From the NCBI GenBank assembly GCA_050953425.1, contig JBMNMQ010000007.1, positions 186,001 through 250,000 of the forward strand: DNA of 64,000 nt, written 5' to 3'. The translations under genes were made by a program, and so were the position numbers. The notes under the pieces are model-generated. The model did no database searches. It was not told the DNA's origin and saw only the letters and a list, made by a program, of their open reading frames with translations. Origin of the DNA: RUG100 sp050953425. Lineage in GTDB: Bacteria; Bacillota; Clostridia; Peptostreptococcales; Anaerovoracaceae. The stretch's first letter is position 1. Each line of letters opens with the position of its first letter. This document shows positions 8,336 through 17,137 of this stretch, piece by piece.

Positions 8336-8414
8336 CGGTAGTTCCTCCTTCTGACGCCGGTCCTGCCGGCTCCTGCTGTATGCAGTCGGCGGTGGGCCGA
8401 CGCGCGCGGGAAAT

Positions 8415-8447
8415 AAAAAACCTGTCTCAGCATTCTGCTGGGACAGG
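8415..8447 (-). terminator. T-box regulated terminator
   Basis: CCTGTCCCAGC pairs with GCTGAGACAGG (one internal mismatch), followed by TTTTTTATTT on the minus strand. Confidence 0.85.
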
Positions 8448-8700
8448 AGATATTCTTCCTGCGGTGCCACCCGGCTTGGCGCTCGAAAACGCCCGCTCAA
8501 CGCATACCATCATATGCTGCATTTGTTGACGGAGTTGCTGCTCCGGCTCGCATACTCGGCTCCTCTGCGGCGCCTTTCCGCTTGCCCTCAGGAGTCCATT
8601 CGGAACAGGTCTGACACGCGCCATCTCACCATCGGCAGCTCTCTCCTCTGCAGTGCCCTGCTCTTACTTACTCTCCTTCCAAGGTTTTCAGCAATATGTT
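8415..8700 (-). promoter_or_regulatory. Tryptophan-specific T-box riboswitch
   Basis: In the minus-strand leader, Stem I starts with the AGTAAGTA and AGAGAG/GGTGAGA motifs. The specifier loop reads CGAATGGACTCC with UGG (8598-8596), the Trp codon, in the usual place after GAA and before A. The T-box antiterminator sequence GGGTGGCACCGCAGG lies at 8472-8458; its UGGC bulge matches the GCCA end expected of tRNA-Trp. An intrinsic terminator follows at 8447-8415 (CCTGTCCCAGC/GCTGAGACAGG plus T run). Uncharged tRNA-Trp should favour antitermination and switch on trpB2. Confidence 0.93.
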
Positions 8701-8713
8701 TTTGTTGTCGACT

Positions 8714-8742
8714 ATGATAGCATCGGTCCCGCCGGTTGTCAA
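8714..8742 (-). promoter_or_regulatory. Promoter of the T-box/trpB2 transcript
   Basis: TTGACA (8742-8737), 17-bp spacer, TATCAT (8719-8714). The distance to Stem I fits a start near 8707. Confidence 0.85.
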
Positions 8743-8917
8743 GGCGAAATTTTTCAATACAGATTAATTCCGGGTTAAATGTTTTTCAATTCGGGGCCGG
8801 CTTCGCCTGCGGAATCTGTTCAGCTCGGGCCGCGGAGCCTCACAGCCCCGACGGCAAGGACCTGCTGCCCCGGCGCCGGACTTCTCCGATTCCGGGACGC
8901 CCGGCGCCGCGGCTCGA

Positions 8918-9673
8918 TCAATAGCCGCGCTCCATGTAGTGGTTGAGCGTGTTCTGATGGATCGCGCAGTTGACAAAGCCAAAGCCGAAAATCGACAGGA
9001 TCAGGCATCCGACCGCGTTGTCATCGAGGAAGCGCCCGTCGGCGTCCTGCAGTCTGGCAACCTGCTTGGACATTTTATACCAGTAGTAGATCCCGTAAAT
9101 GCCGAAGGTGATGATCGAGAAGACGATGACCAGCCCCGGGCTCGTACCCGGCTGCTGCCCCTGCTGGCCGGAGACGAAGTTCCAGGATTTGACCAGCTGG
9201 TAGAGCCAGTAGTAATAGTAAATGCCTAGCGTGATGAAGGTGAAGAGAATGCCGAGCCCGATGCTGCGGTGCTTCAGCGGATTTTCAGGGTAGATCGTGA
9301 ACTCGGTACTGTACGGCATGCCGCCGTCAAAGGACTGCCCGGCATTTCCCTGCCCGCCGGTATACTGCTGTCCGGCGTTGTACTGCTGCCCGTCGGTTCC
9401 CTGCTGGCCGCCGAATGCGGTACCGGTTCCCTGCCGGCCCTCGGTCTGCTGCCCGCCGGCGAAAGCAGCACCGCTCTCCTGCTGCGCCCCGGCCTGCTGC
9501 CCGCCGGCGGCTCCGCCGTTCTCTTCGCCGGCAGCCTGCCGGGCCTCGTCCTGTCCGTTCTGCCCGCCCTGCGCGGCAGCGGCAGCGGCTGCGTCCGTCT
9601 GCTCTTTGCCGCAGTAGGGGCAGAATTTGACGTCGTTGTCGATTTCGTGTCCGCAGTTCATGCAAATTTTCAT
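8918..9673 (-). CDS. Zinc-ribbon membrane protein with DUF4234-like domain
   Basis: 251 residues. The N-terminus is a zinc ribbon, CMNCGHEIDNDVKFCPYCG (two CxxC pairs). A long low-complexity linker rich in Gly, Gln and Ala (about 26-115) follows. The C-terminal half holds three to four hydrophobic helices including FTFITLGIYYYYWLYQLV and IVFSIITFGIYGIYYWYKM, the repeated pattern of DUF4234. Function is unknown; such proteins are usually small inner-membrane proteins. Site AGGAAGG before ATG 9673. It lies 111 bases downstream of telA on the same strand and is probably the last gene of the xpaC-telA unit. Confidence 0.75.
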   Translation of the reverse strand: MKICMNCGHEIDNDVKFCPYCGKEQTDAAAAAAAQGGQNGQDEARQAAGEENGGAAGGQQAGAQQESGAAFAGGQQTEGRQGTGTAFGGQQGTDGQQYNAGQQYTGGQGNAGQSFDGGMPYSTEFTIYPENPLKHRSIGLGILFTFITLGIYYYYWLYQLVKSWNFVSGQQGQQPGTSPGLVIVFSIITFGIYGIYYWYKMSKQVARLQDADGRFLDDNAVGCLILSIFGFGFVNCAIHQNTLNHYMERGY

Positions 9674-9784
9674 TTTCGCTTTCCTTCCTGGTTCTTGCGG
9701 CCGGGCCGGATCGCTCCCTTTCCGGGCGGCCGCTGCTCACTGTGCGGGCCTGCTGTGCAGTGCTCCGCGTTTTATTGTGCGCCG

Positions 9785-11011
9785 CTACTTCCTGGAAGCG
9801 TTGAGGACGGCTTCCTTGAGCTGATTTTCAATCTGGCCCAGCTCGGCCTCCGCCGCGGCGCGCTTCTGACGACCCTCTTCCTGAATCTGGAGGATTTCAT
9901 CGAGGGTTGAAATCAGCGTTTCGTTGGTGTGCTGCAGGGTTTCGATGTCGACGACGCCGCGCTCGGATTCGCGGGCGGTGTCAACGGTCGCGGTCTTCAG
10001 TGCGTCGGCGTTCTTGCGCAGCAGCTCGTTGGTCATATCGGTGACTTCGCGCTGGGCGCGGGCGGCCTGCTGCGAGTGCTCGATGCCGAGCGCGATGACC
10101 ATCTGGTTCTTCCACAGCGGGATGGTGTTGACGATCGTGGACTGAATCTTTTCCGCCATGACATTGTCCGAAGCCTGAATCATGCGGATCTGCGGGGCGG
10201 TCTGCAGCGAGATCGTGCGGGTCAGCTGCAGATCGTGCAGCTTCTTTTCAAAGCGATTGCAGCATTCCGACAGATCCCGGGCGGCCTGCGCATCCTGCGG
10301 ATCGCCGCTGGCGGCTGCCTTGTCCTGCAGTGCCTTCAGCTCCGTGCCGCGCACCTGGTCGAGCTTTCTCTTGCCGGCGAGGATGTACATCGACAGTTCC
10401 TTGTAATAGGTCTGGTTCAGCTCGAACATTTTGTCCAGCAGAGCGGAGTCCTTCATCAGCTGCACCTGACGTTTCTGCAGCTCGCCGACGATCTCGTCGA
10501 TATTGCCCTCGATCTTGCGGTACTTGGTGCGGAAGCGGTCAAAGTTGTTTTTCTTCTTGCGGAAGAACCCGCCGATGCCGCCCTTGCTGTCGTCGACGTC
10601 GAGGTTTTTCAGCTCCATGACCAGTGAAGTGATCATGCCGCCGACTTCGCCCATGTCCTTGGTGCGGAACTTGGACAGCGTTTCCTCGGAGAAGTTCGCC
10701 ATTTTGGTCTGCGTTCCGGCGCCGTAGGTGGTGACCGCCTGCGTGTCGGTGAGGTCGATCTTGTCGACAAAGTCGTCGACCATGCTGAGCTCCTCGGGGC
10801 TCAGAGCGCGCTCCGCGGAAGCGGCCCAGTCGGTGATTTCCGCATCGCCCCGGCTCATCTGCAGGGCATCGGCCATGGAAGCCGAGACATCCGGCGCCGT
10901 CGGCGCTTCGGCGAACTGCGTCTGCGCGTCCGCGGCCGGTGTTTCAGCGGCCGGTTCCCCAAAACTGAGTTCCGGTCCGCCGGGGTTCAGGTTGTCTTTT
11001 TTTTCGTTCAT
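9785..11011 (-). CDS. telA: TelA/KlaA-type toxic-anion resistance protein
   Basis: 408 residues from ATG 11011 (site GAGAGGA); a longer frame to 11077 is poorly supported because it starts inside a Gln-rich spacer. TelA-family proteins are cytoplasmic, largely coiled-coil proteins linked to tellurite, cell-envelope and antibiotic stress. Family landmarks are seen: FRKKKNNFDRFRTKYRKIEGNID, a central LLDKMFELNQTYYKELSMYI and a C-terminal helix NETLISTLDEILQIQEEGRQKR. The first 60 residues are an acidic Ala/Pro-rich disordered region. It is encoded just after the xpaC homologue, the common partner arrangement, but its biochemical activity is unknown in the family. Confidence 0.9.
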   Translation of the reverse strand: MNEKKDNLNPGGPELSFGEPAAETPAADAQTQFAEAPTAPDVSASMADALQMSRGDAEITDWAASAERALSPEELSMVDDFVDKIDLTDTQAVTTYGAGTQTKMANFSEETLSKFRTKDMGEVGGMITSLVMELKNLDVDDSKGGIGGFFRKKKNNFDRFRTKYRKIEGNIDEIVGELQKRQVQLMKDSALLDKMFELNQTYYKELSMYILAGKRKLDQVRGTELKALQDKAAASGDPQDAQAARDLSECCNRFEKKLHDLQLTRTISLQTAPQIRMIQASDNVMAEKIQSTIVNTIPLWKNQMVIALGIEHSQQAARAQREVTDMTNELLRKNADALKTATVDTARESERGVVDIETLQHTNETLISTLDEILQIQEEGRQKRAAAEAELGQIENQLKEAVLNASRK

Positions 11012-11190
11012 TGTTGTCCTCTCGTTTCCTGTTTGCTGCTGCGCTGCCCGGCCGCGCTGCTGCTGCGCCGTGAGCATGCTGCTGCAGTTGATCCGGTTAT
11101 GCCGAGCCGCGCGGCCGTGTCGTTTCTATGCCGCCGTGCAGCTCCATGTTTGTGATATGGCCTGCTGTTCCTGCTGTTTTCTGGCTCCTG

Positions 11191-12888
11191 TTACTGCTTC
11201 TGCGCCCGGTTTTGCTGCGTTTGCTGTTCCCGGCTGCTCTCTGCCGGCGGCGTCTGCTGTGTCTGCCGCGCCTGTGCCCGGTCCTGCTGCGGTGGACTCT
11301 GCCGCGCCTGCGCCCGGTCCTGCTGCGGTGGACTCTGCTGCGCCTGCGCCCGGTCCTGCTGCGGTGGACTCTGCTGCGCCTGTGCCCGGTCCTGCTGCGG
11401 TGGACTCTGCTGCGTCCGGGCGGTCGAACGGCCGCAGACGTTTCCCGTCAGACCGTCCTGTTCCATCATCGCTTTCATGACATCGATATCGGCGGAGACG
11501 TCCCAGGCGGCGGCCTCAATGAGGCTGTCGAACAGCACTTCAAAGGCGTGATTGATGGGGTCCATCGCATCGACGATTTCCTGTTTGGCCTCGCGGACGT
11601 TGCTGCTGAACTCCGGTTCCCTGGTCAATTTGACGTAGGCGTTGACCAGTTTCTGCGTGGTCGGCAGGTAGTAGTCCGTGAACTTGCGCAGGTCGGTGAT
11701 CTTCTGCCGCGACGCGCGCACGCGTTCGAGAATCCTGCCGACGATGTACTGGAGCCGGTCCAGTTTTTCCTTCATCACGGCGTCGGGAATCTGTTTGGCA
11801 TCGGCCCGGATTTCGTCGAGGAAATCCTTGCCGCGGCGGAGAATATCGGCGTTGGCGGAAGAGCGGTCGGCTTCTTCCTCGGCCTCGCGGACTTCCTCCT
11901 GTTCTTTGCGGATCCGTTCCGCCCGGCAGTACCGCGCCCAGGCGGCATCGGTGAGCAGCAGGGCGGATTCCTGTTCGTTAAAGCGCGCCCGGGGAAAGAT
12001 CTGCTTTTTCAGCATGCGCTTCAGCTGGGCGCGCACGTGTTCGTCGGTTTCGCGCACCGCATTGGCGAGGGTGCGTATGTCGATGACTTCGTCGGGGCCG
12101 ACGAAGCTGGCGTATTTATAGAATTCCCGGTACATTTTGCGATCGCGGACGCCGCTGAGCAGGAGCAGAAAGAATCCGACCGTAAAAGCGGCGCCGACGG
12201 ACAGTGCAGGAATGATCTCGGACAGAGTCGAGCCGACGGCACTTGTCGCCATGTTGATCAGACCCACGCAGCAAAAGACGTCGAGCACTGCGCCGGCTGC
12301 GATTTTCCCTGTGCCGGTGGATTCCTTCGGACGGTTCATCAGATAGGGGGGTGTCGGACGCGGCGCGCGGCGGGGCTGCGCGGCAGACTGTGACCGGCGG
12401 CGTCGGTATGCCCGCGCCTTCTCACCAAAACCGTGCGTGCGCGGTCCAGCATCGCCTGCAAAACCGCCTCCCGTGCGCGGTCCGGCATCGCCTGCAAAAC
12501 CGCCTCCCGTGCGCGGTCCGGAACCCATGGTAAAGCCCCGGTCCATGCGCGGGCCGGCATCCCGCTCAAAGCCGGTATCCATGCGCGGCCCGGTGTCCTG
12601 TTCAAAGCCGGTATCCATGCGCGGCCCGGCGTCCTGCTCAAACCCTGTGTCCATGCGCGGTCCGGCATCCTGCCGGAAGCCGGTGCCGGTCTGTCCGGGA
12701 CGGCTGCCCTGCGTCTGTCCGTCTGCCGACCAGCCGTTTCCCGCTTCCTTTCCGACGCGCTGTGAAAAACTGTGAAGATCTTCCTTGATGCCTCCGGCGA
12801 GACCGCTGTAGCTGCCGGCGCTGACCGCGTCGACGATGCGATCCATGATGCGGTCGCCGGTGTTCAAGATTTCCTGAAAATAATCCAT
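11191..12888 (-). CDS. xpaC: XpaC-like membrane protein with repeat-rich N- and C-terminal tails
   Basis: 565 residues from ATG 12888; the -10 box at 12958-12953 places the transcript start between this ATG and earlier in-frame codons. The core (about 190-510) has two transmembrane helices (AGAVLDVFCCVGLINMA and SVGAAFTVGFFLLLLSG) followed by a long helical cytoplasmic part, matching XpaC, named for 5-bromo-4-chloroindolyl phosphate hydrolysis; its true function is unclear. Before the core lie seven 12-residue repeats of the type QDAGPRMDTGFE, and after it four 12-residue repeats of QQSPPQQDRAQA. The partner telA follows 179 bases downstream. The repeats are low complexity and likely disordered. 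Confidence 0.82.
   Translation of the reverse strand: MDYFQEILNTGDRIMDRIVDAVSAGSYSGLAGGIKEDLHSFSQRVGKEAGNGWSADGQTQGSRPGQTGTGFRQDAGPRMDTGFEQDAGPRMDTGFEQDTGPRMDTGFERDAGPRMDRGFTMGSGPRTGGGFAGDAGPRTGGGFAGDAGPRTHGFGEKARAYRRRRSQSAAQPRRAPRPTPPYLMNRPKESTGTGKIAAGAVLDVFCCVGLINMATSAVGSTLSEIIPALSVGAAFTVGFFLLLLSGVRDRKMYREFYKYASFVGPDEVIDIRTLANAVRETDEHVRAQLKRMLKKQIFPRARFNEQESALLLTDAAWARYCRAERIRKEQEEVREAEEEADRSSANADILRRGKDFLDEIRADAKQIPDAVMKEKLDRLQYIVGRILERVRASRQKITDLRKFTDYYLPTTQKLVNAYVKLTREPEFSSNVREAKQEIVDAMDPINHAFEVLFDSLIEAAAWDVSADIDVMKAMMEQDGLTGNVCGRSTARTQQSPPQQDRAQAQQSPPQQDRAQAQQSPPQQDRAQARQSPPQQDRAQARQTQQTPPAESSREQQTQQNRAQKQ
11264..11407. repeat. 36-bp tandem repeat in the 3' end of xpaC (4 copies)
   Basis: Units begin at 11264, 11300, 11336 and 11372 and differ at one or two bases each. 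They encode QQSPPQQDRAQA four times. The period is a multiple of three, so copy number changes keep the frame. Confidence 0.92.
12430..12680. repeat. 36-bp degenerate tandem repeat in the 5' part of xpaC (about 7 copies)
   Basis: The translated units follow the pattern x-D-A-G-P-R-M/T-x-x-G-F-x, seven in a row. DNA copies are partly diverged; two adjacent copies around 12440-12520 (GTGCGCGGTCCGGCATCGCC) are nearly identical. Confidence 0.85.
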
Positions 12889-13223
12889 CGTATACCCCGA
12901 AAAGCAATGTGCCGCAGGAACAGCGCTCTGTCCGTTCCCGCACATCAAATTTATTATATCAGTTTCCCCGCCGCTTTCATAGTAAAAAGCGGAGTTCCTG
13001 CCGGCTTTCGGGGGAATCTTTAAATTTTCTGCGAAAATTCCCCGTATCGTGTATACTATAGGAAGAATAATGACTGTCGCGCAGCGCCGATTTGCAGGTC
13101 CGCATATCAGAAGGCGAAAATCGCCGGCACGGATCCTCTGCCACGGGCCCTGCGCGATGAGGGATGCATTCCCGCGCGGTGACACAGTCAATATTGAAAT
13201 CAGACTTCAACAGGAGAACAAAC
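12889..13223. other. Divergent promoter region and structured leader between xpaC and eutH
   Basis: No gene seen. A minus-strand -10 TATAAT at 12958-12953 serves xpaC. A plus-strand -10 TATACT at 13052-13057 serves eutH, giving a leader of about 160 bases. TGACTGT (13071-13077) can pair with ACAGTCA (13184-13190), closing a fold of 120 bases that also contains a local hairpin GGCGAAAATCGCC. Confidence 0.5.
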
Positions 13224-14342
13224 ATGGATGTCAATCAAGTTATTGTCAGTGTCATGGCGGTTTTTGCAGTAGCCGGAGCCGTCGATCGCATTATCGGCTA
13301 TCGTTTCGAAATCGGTCGGAAATTCGAAGAAGCTTTTATGACTATGGGGCCGCTGGCCCTGTCGGTGACCGGAATACTGGTGCTGGCGCCGGTGATTTCC
13401 GATGTTCTGGGGCCGGTGATCGCCCCGCTGTTTGAGAAAATCGGCGCCGATCCTTCGGTGTTTGCGGGGATTTTCCTCGGCACCGACCAGGGCGGTGCGC
13501 CGCTGGCGCGGGAACTGTGCGTCGACAAGCAGGCGGGACAGTTTTCCGGACTGATCATCAGCTCGATGATGGGCGTGACCTTTGTCTTCACGATTCCGGT
13601 CGGCTTTGAACTGGCCGGAACGCATCGCAGCACGCTCGTTCGCGGCATTCTGATCGGCATCATCACGATCCCGATCGGCTGTCTGGTCGGCGGCCTGGCC
13701 GCCGGATTTTCGCTGTCGATGATTCTCCACAATCTGGTCCCGGTGCTGGTGATCACGGTGCTGATCGCGATCGGCTTCTGGAAGATCCGCGAACGGATGG
13801 TGCGCGGCTTTCTGATCTTCGGCAGAATCATCATCTGCCTCTTTACGGCAGGCCTCGCTCTGGGCATTTTCCAGACCCTGACCGGGGTGACGGTGGTGCA
13901 CGGGCTCGGCTCGCTCGAAGATGCGTTTGCGGTGGTGGCCAATATTATCATTGTGCTGGCCGGCGCGCTGCCGCTGATGCATATCGTGACCCGGCTTCTC
14001 AAACGTCCGCTGACCTCCCTGCAGCGCAAAGCCGGCATCAATCAGACCTCGGCCGACGGGCTGGTTCTGACGCTCGCCAATATGGTGCCGATGTTCAACA
14101 GCTTCAAGGATATGGACGAACGCGGCCGGGTGCTGAACGCGGCTTTTGCGGTGTCCGCGGGCTTTGTTTTCGGTGATTATCTCGGCTTCACCGCCAGCTG
14201 GGATATGTCGATGATCGTGCCGATGATCTGCGGCAAACTGGCCGGCGGGTTCACGGCCTTTGTGCTGGCGCTGTGGGTGACGCGGAGCGGTCGCGCGGTG
14301 AAAGCCGCGGTGCCGCGGGATGACGAAAGCAAAACGGCCTGA
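13224..14342 (+). CDS. eutH: EutH-family ethanolamine permease-like protein, copy 1
   Basis: 372 residues from ATG 13224 (site CAGGAGA); the frame extends upstream to 13164 but without a ribosome site. About ten hydrophobic helices fill the protein, and conserved EutH stretches are visible: ADPSVFAGIFLGTDQGGAPLA, FVFTIPVGFEL, GFVFGDYLGFTASWD and the final WDMSMIVPMICGKLAGG. EutH is an inner-membrane carrier for ethanolamine. No ethanolamine ammonia-lyase or microcompartment gene is present. A second copy, roughly two-thirds or more identical by eye, lies at 17138 on the same strand. The substrate is therefore uncertain. A long, possibly structured leader precedes it. Confidence 0.85.
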   Translation: MDVNQVIVSVMAVFAVAGAVDRIIGYRFEIGRKFEEAFMTMGPLALSVTGILVLAPVISDVLGPVIAPLFEKIGADPSVFAGIFLGTDQGGAPLARELCVDKQAGQFSGLIISSMMGVTFVFTIPVGFELAGTHRSTLVRGILIGIITIPIGCLVGGLAAGFSLSMILHNLVPVLVITVLIAIGFWKIRERMVRGFLIFGRIIICLFTAGLALGIFQTLTGVTVVHGLGSLEDAFAVVANIIIVLAGALPLMHIVTRLLKRPLTSLQRKAGINQTSADGLVLTLANMVPMFNSFKDMDERGRVLNAAFAVSAGFVFGDYLGFTASWDMSMIVPMICGKLAGGFTAFVLALWVTRSGRAVKAAVPRDDESKTA

Positions 14343-14905
14343 TCCGCCGGCGGTTCCGCACTTCCTGTTCCCGTGCCTGCGCGCAGGGCGGATCCGGCTG
14401 CCCGCATGCATCGCATTGATTTGAGACGGCGATTCGTGCGCGGCAGCTTTTTGATGCTATCAAGTTGATCGGGATCGCTTCAGAAAAAACAGCGCTGCGG
14501 GACGGAAAAGCGCGCCGCAGGGCGACAGGCGTGATGCGGACGGAAAAGCGCATCGCAGGGCGGCAGGCATGATGCGGACGGAAAAGCGCGCCGCAGGGCG
14601 GCAGGCATGATGCGGACGGACAAGCGCATCGCAGGGCGGCAGGCGTGATGCGGACGGAAAAGCGCATCGCTGTGCCCTCCGCAGAACGAATACGCGAAAA
14701 ACGGAAATTCCATGTCCGAATTCCGCGAGAATCTCCTCCGGTTTCATGTTACTATAACCATGGATCCGATCAGAGACGAAAAGACAATTCCTGCAGGGGC
14801 CGCGGCCAGGCGGGAAATCGAGCGGGCCGCCGCACAGTCCGCACGGCAGCGAAGGACAAATGCTGCCGCCGGACGGCACGGGCAGAGCGGCGGCAAAAGG
14901 AAAGG
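14343..14905. other. Intergenic region with a 38-bp tandem repeat
   Basis: No gene seen. The first 150 bases hold nothing recognisable; 14501-14670 is a tandem array (listed separately); 14750-14760 has a possible -10 (TATAAC) for the ada-alkA gene followed by an Arg/Ala-biased open frame that lacks any ribosome site. Confidence 0.6.
14501..14670. repeat. 38-bp tandem repeat, about 4.5 copies
   Basis: Units begin at 14501, 14539, 14577, 14615 and a partial one at 14653, starting GACGGAAAAGCGC and ending GATGCG. Unit variants alternate between GCGCC and GCATC at one position, suggesting higher-order duplication. Intergenic. Confidence 0.93.
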
Positions 14906-16483
14906 ATGAAGGACATGGCGGAGCTGAAGGATAAAAAACGGCTCTATGAACTGCTCAAATCTAAGGACCCGCGCTTTGACGGACATTTCTTTGTCGGCGT
15001 GGCTTCCACGGGCATCTACTGCCGCGTTACCTGCAAGGCCAAGCTGCCCAGGATCGAAAATTGCCATTTTTATCATACTGCCGCCGAAGCGGAAGCGGCC
15101 GGCTACCGGCCCTGTCTGACCTGCCGGCCCGAGCTGGCGCCGCTGATGCCGGACGAGGACGCGACGACGACACTGGCGGAACAGGCGGCGCGGCTGCTGG
15201 ATGAGGAATGCGGCAGCGGGCTGAGCCTGGCGGAGCTGGCGGACCGGCTCGGCTGCAGCGAACGGCACCTGCGTCGGGTCTTCAAGGAAACTTACGACAT
15301 TTCCCCGACCCAGTTCATGCAGACCTGCCGGCTGCTGCGGGCCAAGGACCTGCTGACCGACACCGATCTGCCGATTCTCGACGTGGCGATGGCGGCGGGC
15401 TACGGCAGTCTGCGCCGCTTCAATGAAACATTTCAGACCACGTATCGGATGGAGCCGCGGCGCTTTCGCCGGGAGAACGGTGAAGGAAAGAGAAAGGGCG
15501 CCATTACCGCCGGCATCGGCTATCAGCCGCCGTATCGCTGGGACGCTCTGCTGCATTTTCTGCGCAGGCGCGCAATGGCCGGCACGGAGGCGGTCGACGA
15601 AACTTCGTACAGCCGGGTGATCCGCTGTCGCGACCGCGGCGGTCGAGAGCACAGCGGCTGGCTGCAGGTGAGCAATAACGGCGAACGGAACATTCTGCAG
15701 CTGACGATCAGCGATTCGCTGATTCCCGTTTTTTCCGGCGTGACGGCCGGCGTCAAGCGGATGTTTGATGTCTACTGCAATCCCGATATCGTCGATGCCC
15801 GGCTGGCGTCGCTGGATCAGCTCAGCCCCGGCCTGCAGGTTCCCGGCACGCGCGTGCCGGGCTGCATGGATGCGTTTGAACTGGCGGTGCGGGCCATCGT
15901 CGGGCAGCAGATTTCCGTCGCTGCGGCGGCCACGATCTGCAGCCGCATTGCCGTCGCCTGCGGCACTCGGGTCGAAACCGGCGTGCCGGGCCTGGAATAC
16001 GCCTTTCCGACGGCGGAGGAACTGCAGCGGGATGCGGAAGCATCGTTTGCCGCGCTTCGCCGGGCCGGCGTGACGGGACGGCGGGCACAGACCATTCTCG
16101 ATCTCGCCGCGCGCGTCGCCGGGGATGACCGCTTCTTTGACCGCTACGGCGATCCGCAGACATTCCGGCGCCGGATCAGCGAGATCAAGGGCATCGGCCC
16201 GTGGACGGCCGACTATATCGCGATGCGGGCGCTCAACGATGCGGACGCCTTTCTCGAGACCGACCTCGGCGTCAGGGAAGCCTGGCGCGAGGCGGCGGGT
16301 GCGGAGGCATCGCCGGCGGTGATGCGGGAAACGGCGCGGCAGTGGAAGCCGTGGCGCAGCTACGCGGTGATGAGCTTCTGGTATGCGCAGGAAGAAAAAC
16401 AGGACGAAGAAGCTGCAGCGGATGAAAACACCGCGGCAGATCAGGGAGGTAAAGATCATGCTGAACAAAAAGAACAACGATAA
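14906..16483 (+). CDS. Ada-AlkA fusion: AraC-type methyl-phosphotriester sensor with 3-methyladenine DNA glycosylase
   Basis: 525 residues from ATG 14906 (AAAGGAAAGG before it; ATG 14915 is an equal alternative). Order of domains: an Ada N-terminal zinc domain with the four cysteines C39, C43, C70, C73 (C39 is the methyl acceptor in Ada); an AraC-type double helix-turn-helix (about 88-185, ADRLGCSERHLRRVFK and AMAAGYGSLRRFNETF); then an AlkA N-terminal domain and an HhH-GPD glycosylase (about 200-500) with the helix-hairpin-helix ISEIKGIGPWTADYIAMRAL and the catalytic Asp in FLETDLG. It senses alkylated DNA, probably activates its own operon, and removes alkylated bases. The tail overlaps the ogt start by 26 bases, so translation is likely coupled. 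Confidence 0.93.
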   Translation: MKDMAELKDKKRLYELLKSKDPRFDGHFFVGVASTGIYCRVTCKAKLPRIENCHFYHTAAEAEAAGYRPCLTCRPELAPLMPDEDATTTLAEQAARLLDEECGSGLSLAELADRLGCSERHLRRVFKETYDISPTQFMQTCRLLRAKDLLTDTDLPILDVAMAAGYGSLRRFNETFQTTYRMEPRRFRRENGEGKRKGAITAGIGYQPPYRWDALLHFLRRRAMAGTEAVDETSYSRVIRCRDRGGREHSGWLQVSNNGERNILQLTISDSLIPVFSGVTAGVKRMFDVYCNPDIVDARLASLDQLSPGLQVPGTRVPGCMDAFELAVRAIVGQQISVAAAATICSRIAVACGTRVETGVPGLEYAFPTAEELQRDAEASFAALRRAGVTGRRAQTILDLAARVAGDDRFFDRYGDPQTFRRRISEIKGIGPWTADYIAMRALNDADAFLETDLGVREAWREAAGAEASPAVMRETARQWKPWRSYAVMSFWYAQEEKQDEEAAADENTAADQGGKDHAEQKEQR

Positions 16484-17015
16484 GCACTATATCCGCCGCT
16501 ATCCCTCTCCGCTGGGAGAAATCACGATCGCGTCCGACGGCAGCAGTCTGACCGGACTCTGGTTCGACGGCGAGAAATACGACCGCGATGGTCTTTTGCC
16601 GGAATATGAAGAAAAATCGGTGCCGGTGCTGGCCGACACCGTGCGCTGGCTGGATCAGTACTTTGCCGGCAAAGAGCCCGATTTTACGCCGCCGCTGGCG
16701 CCGGGCGGGTCGCCGTTCCGGCAGGAAGTGGCGGAACTGATGCTGGAAATCCCCTACGGTGCGACGACAACGTACGGGGAGCTGGCCCGTCGGCTGGCGG
16801 AAAAGCGGCAGATTCCGAAAATGTCGTCGCGGGCGGTCGGCGGCGCGGTCGGGCGCAACCCGATTTCGCTGATCATTCCCTGTCATCGCGTGGTGGGCTC
16901 CGACGGCAGCCTCACCGGCTACGGCGGCGGTCTCGATCGCAAGATCGCGCTGCTGAAACTCGAACACGTCGATCTCAGCGGCTTTTACCGGCCCAAGCGG
17001 GGGACGGCACTGTAA
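16458..17015 (+). CDS. ogt: Methylated-DNA--protein-cysteine methyltransferase
   Basis: 185 residues from ATG 16458, chosen because GGGAGG lies 10 bases upstream inside the end of the preceding gene. It transfers the methyl group from O6-methylguanine to its own cysteine. The active-site PCHRV motif is complete (C142), with the GSLTGYGGGL loop after it and the helix-turn-helix TTTYGELARRLA before it. Length is standard for single-domain Ogt. It overlaps the Ada-AlkA gene, so sensor, glycosylase and methyltransferase are made together, an adaptive-response operon. Confidence 0.95.
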   Translation: MLNKKNNDKHYIRRYPSPLGEITIASDGSSLTGLWFDGEKYDRDGLLPEYEEKSVPVLADTVRWLDQYFAGKEPDFTPPLAPGGSPFRQEVAELMLEIPYGATTTYGELARRLAEKRQIPKMSSRAVGGAVGRNPISLIIPCHRVVGSDGSLTGYGGGLDRKIALLKLEHVDLSGFYRPKRGTAL

Positions 17016-17137
17016 GGAGCCGCGGCCGCCGGCATTTCGCAAAGGAGCGAAGGGACATAGCCCGGCTGCATGCGCACCGATACGGGCAGAGTGCGGGCAG
17101 GCCGTACTGAACCCATATTACAGGAGAAGAAACGAAA

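Noticed and set aside
14501..14670. Possible CRISPR array
   Set aside because: The units are contiguous without spacers, so this is a plain tandem repeat, and no cas genes are present.
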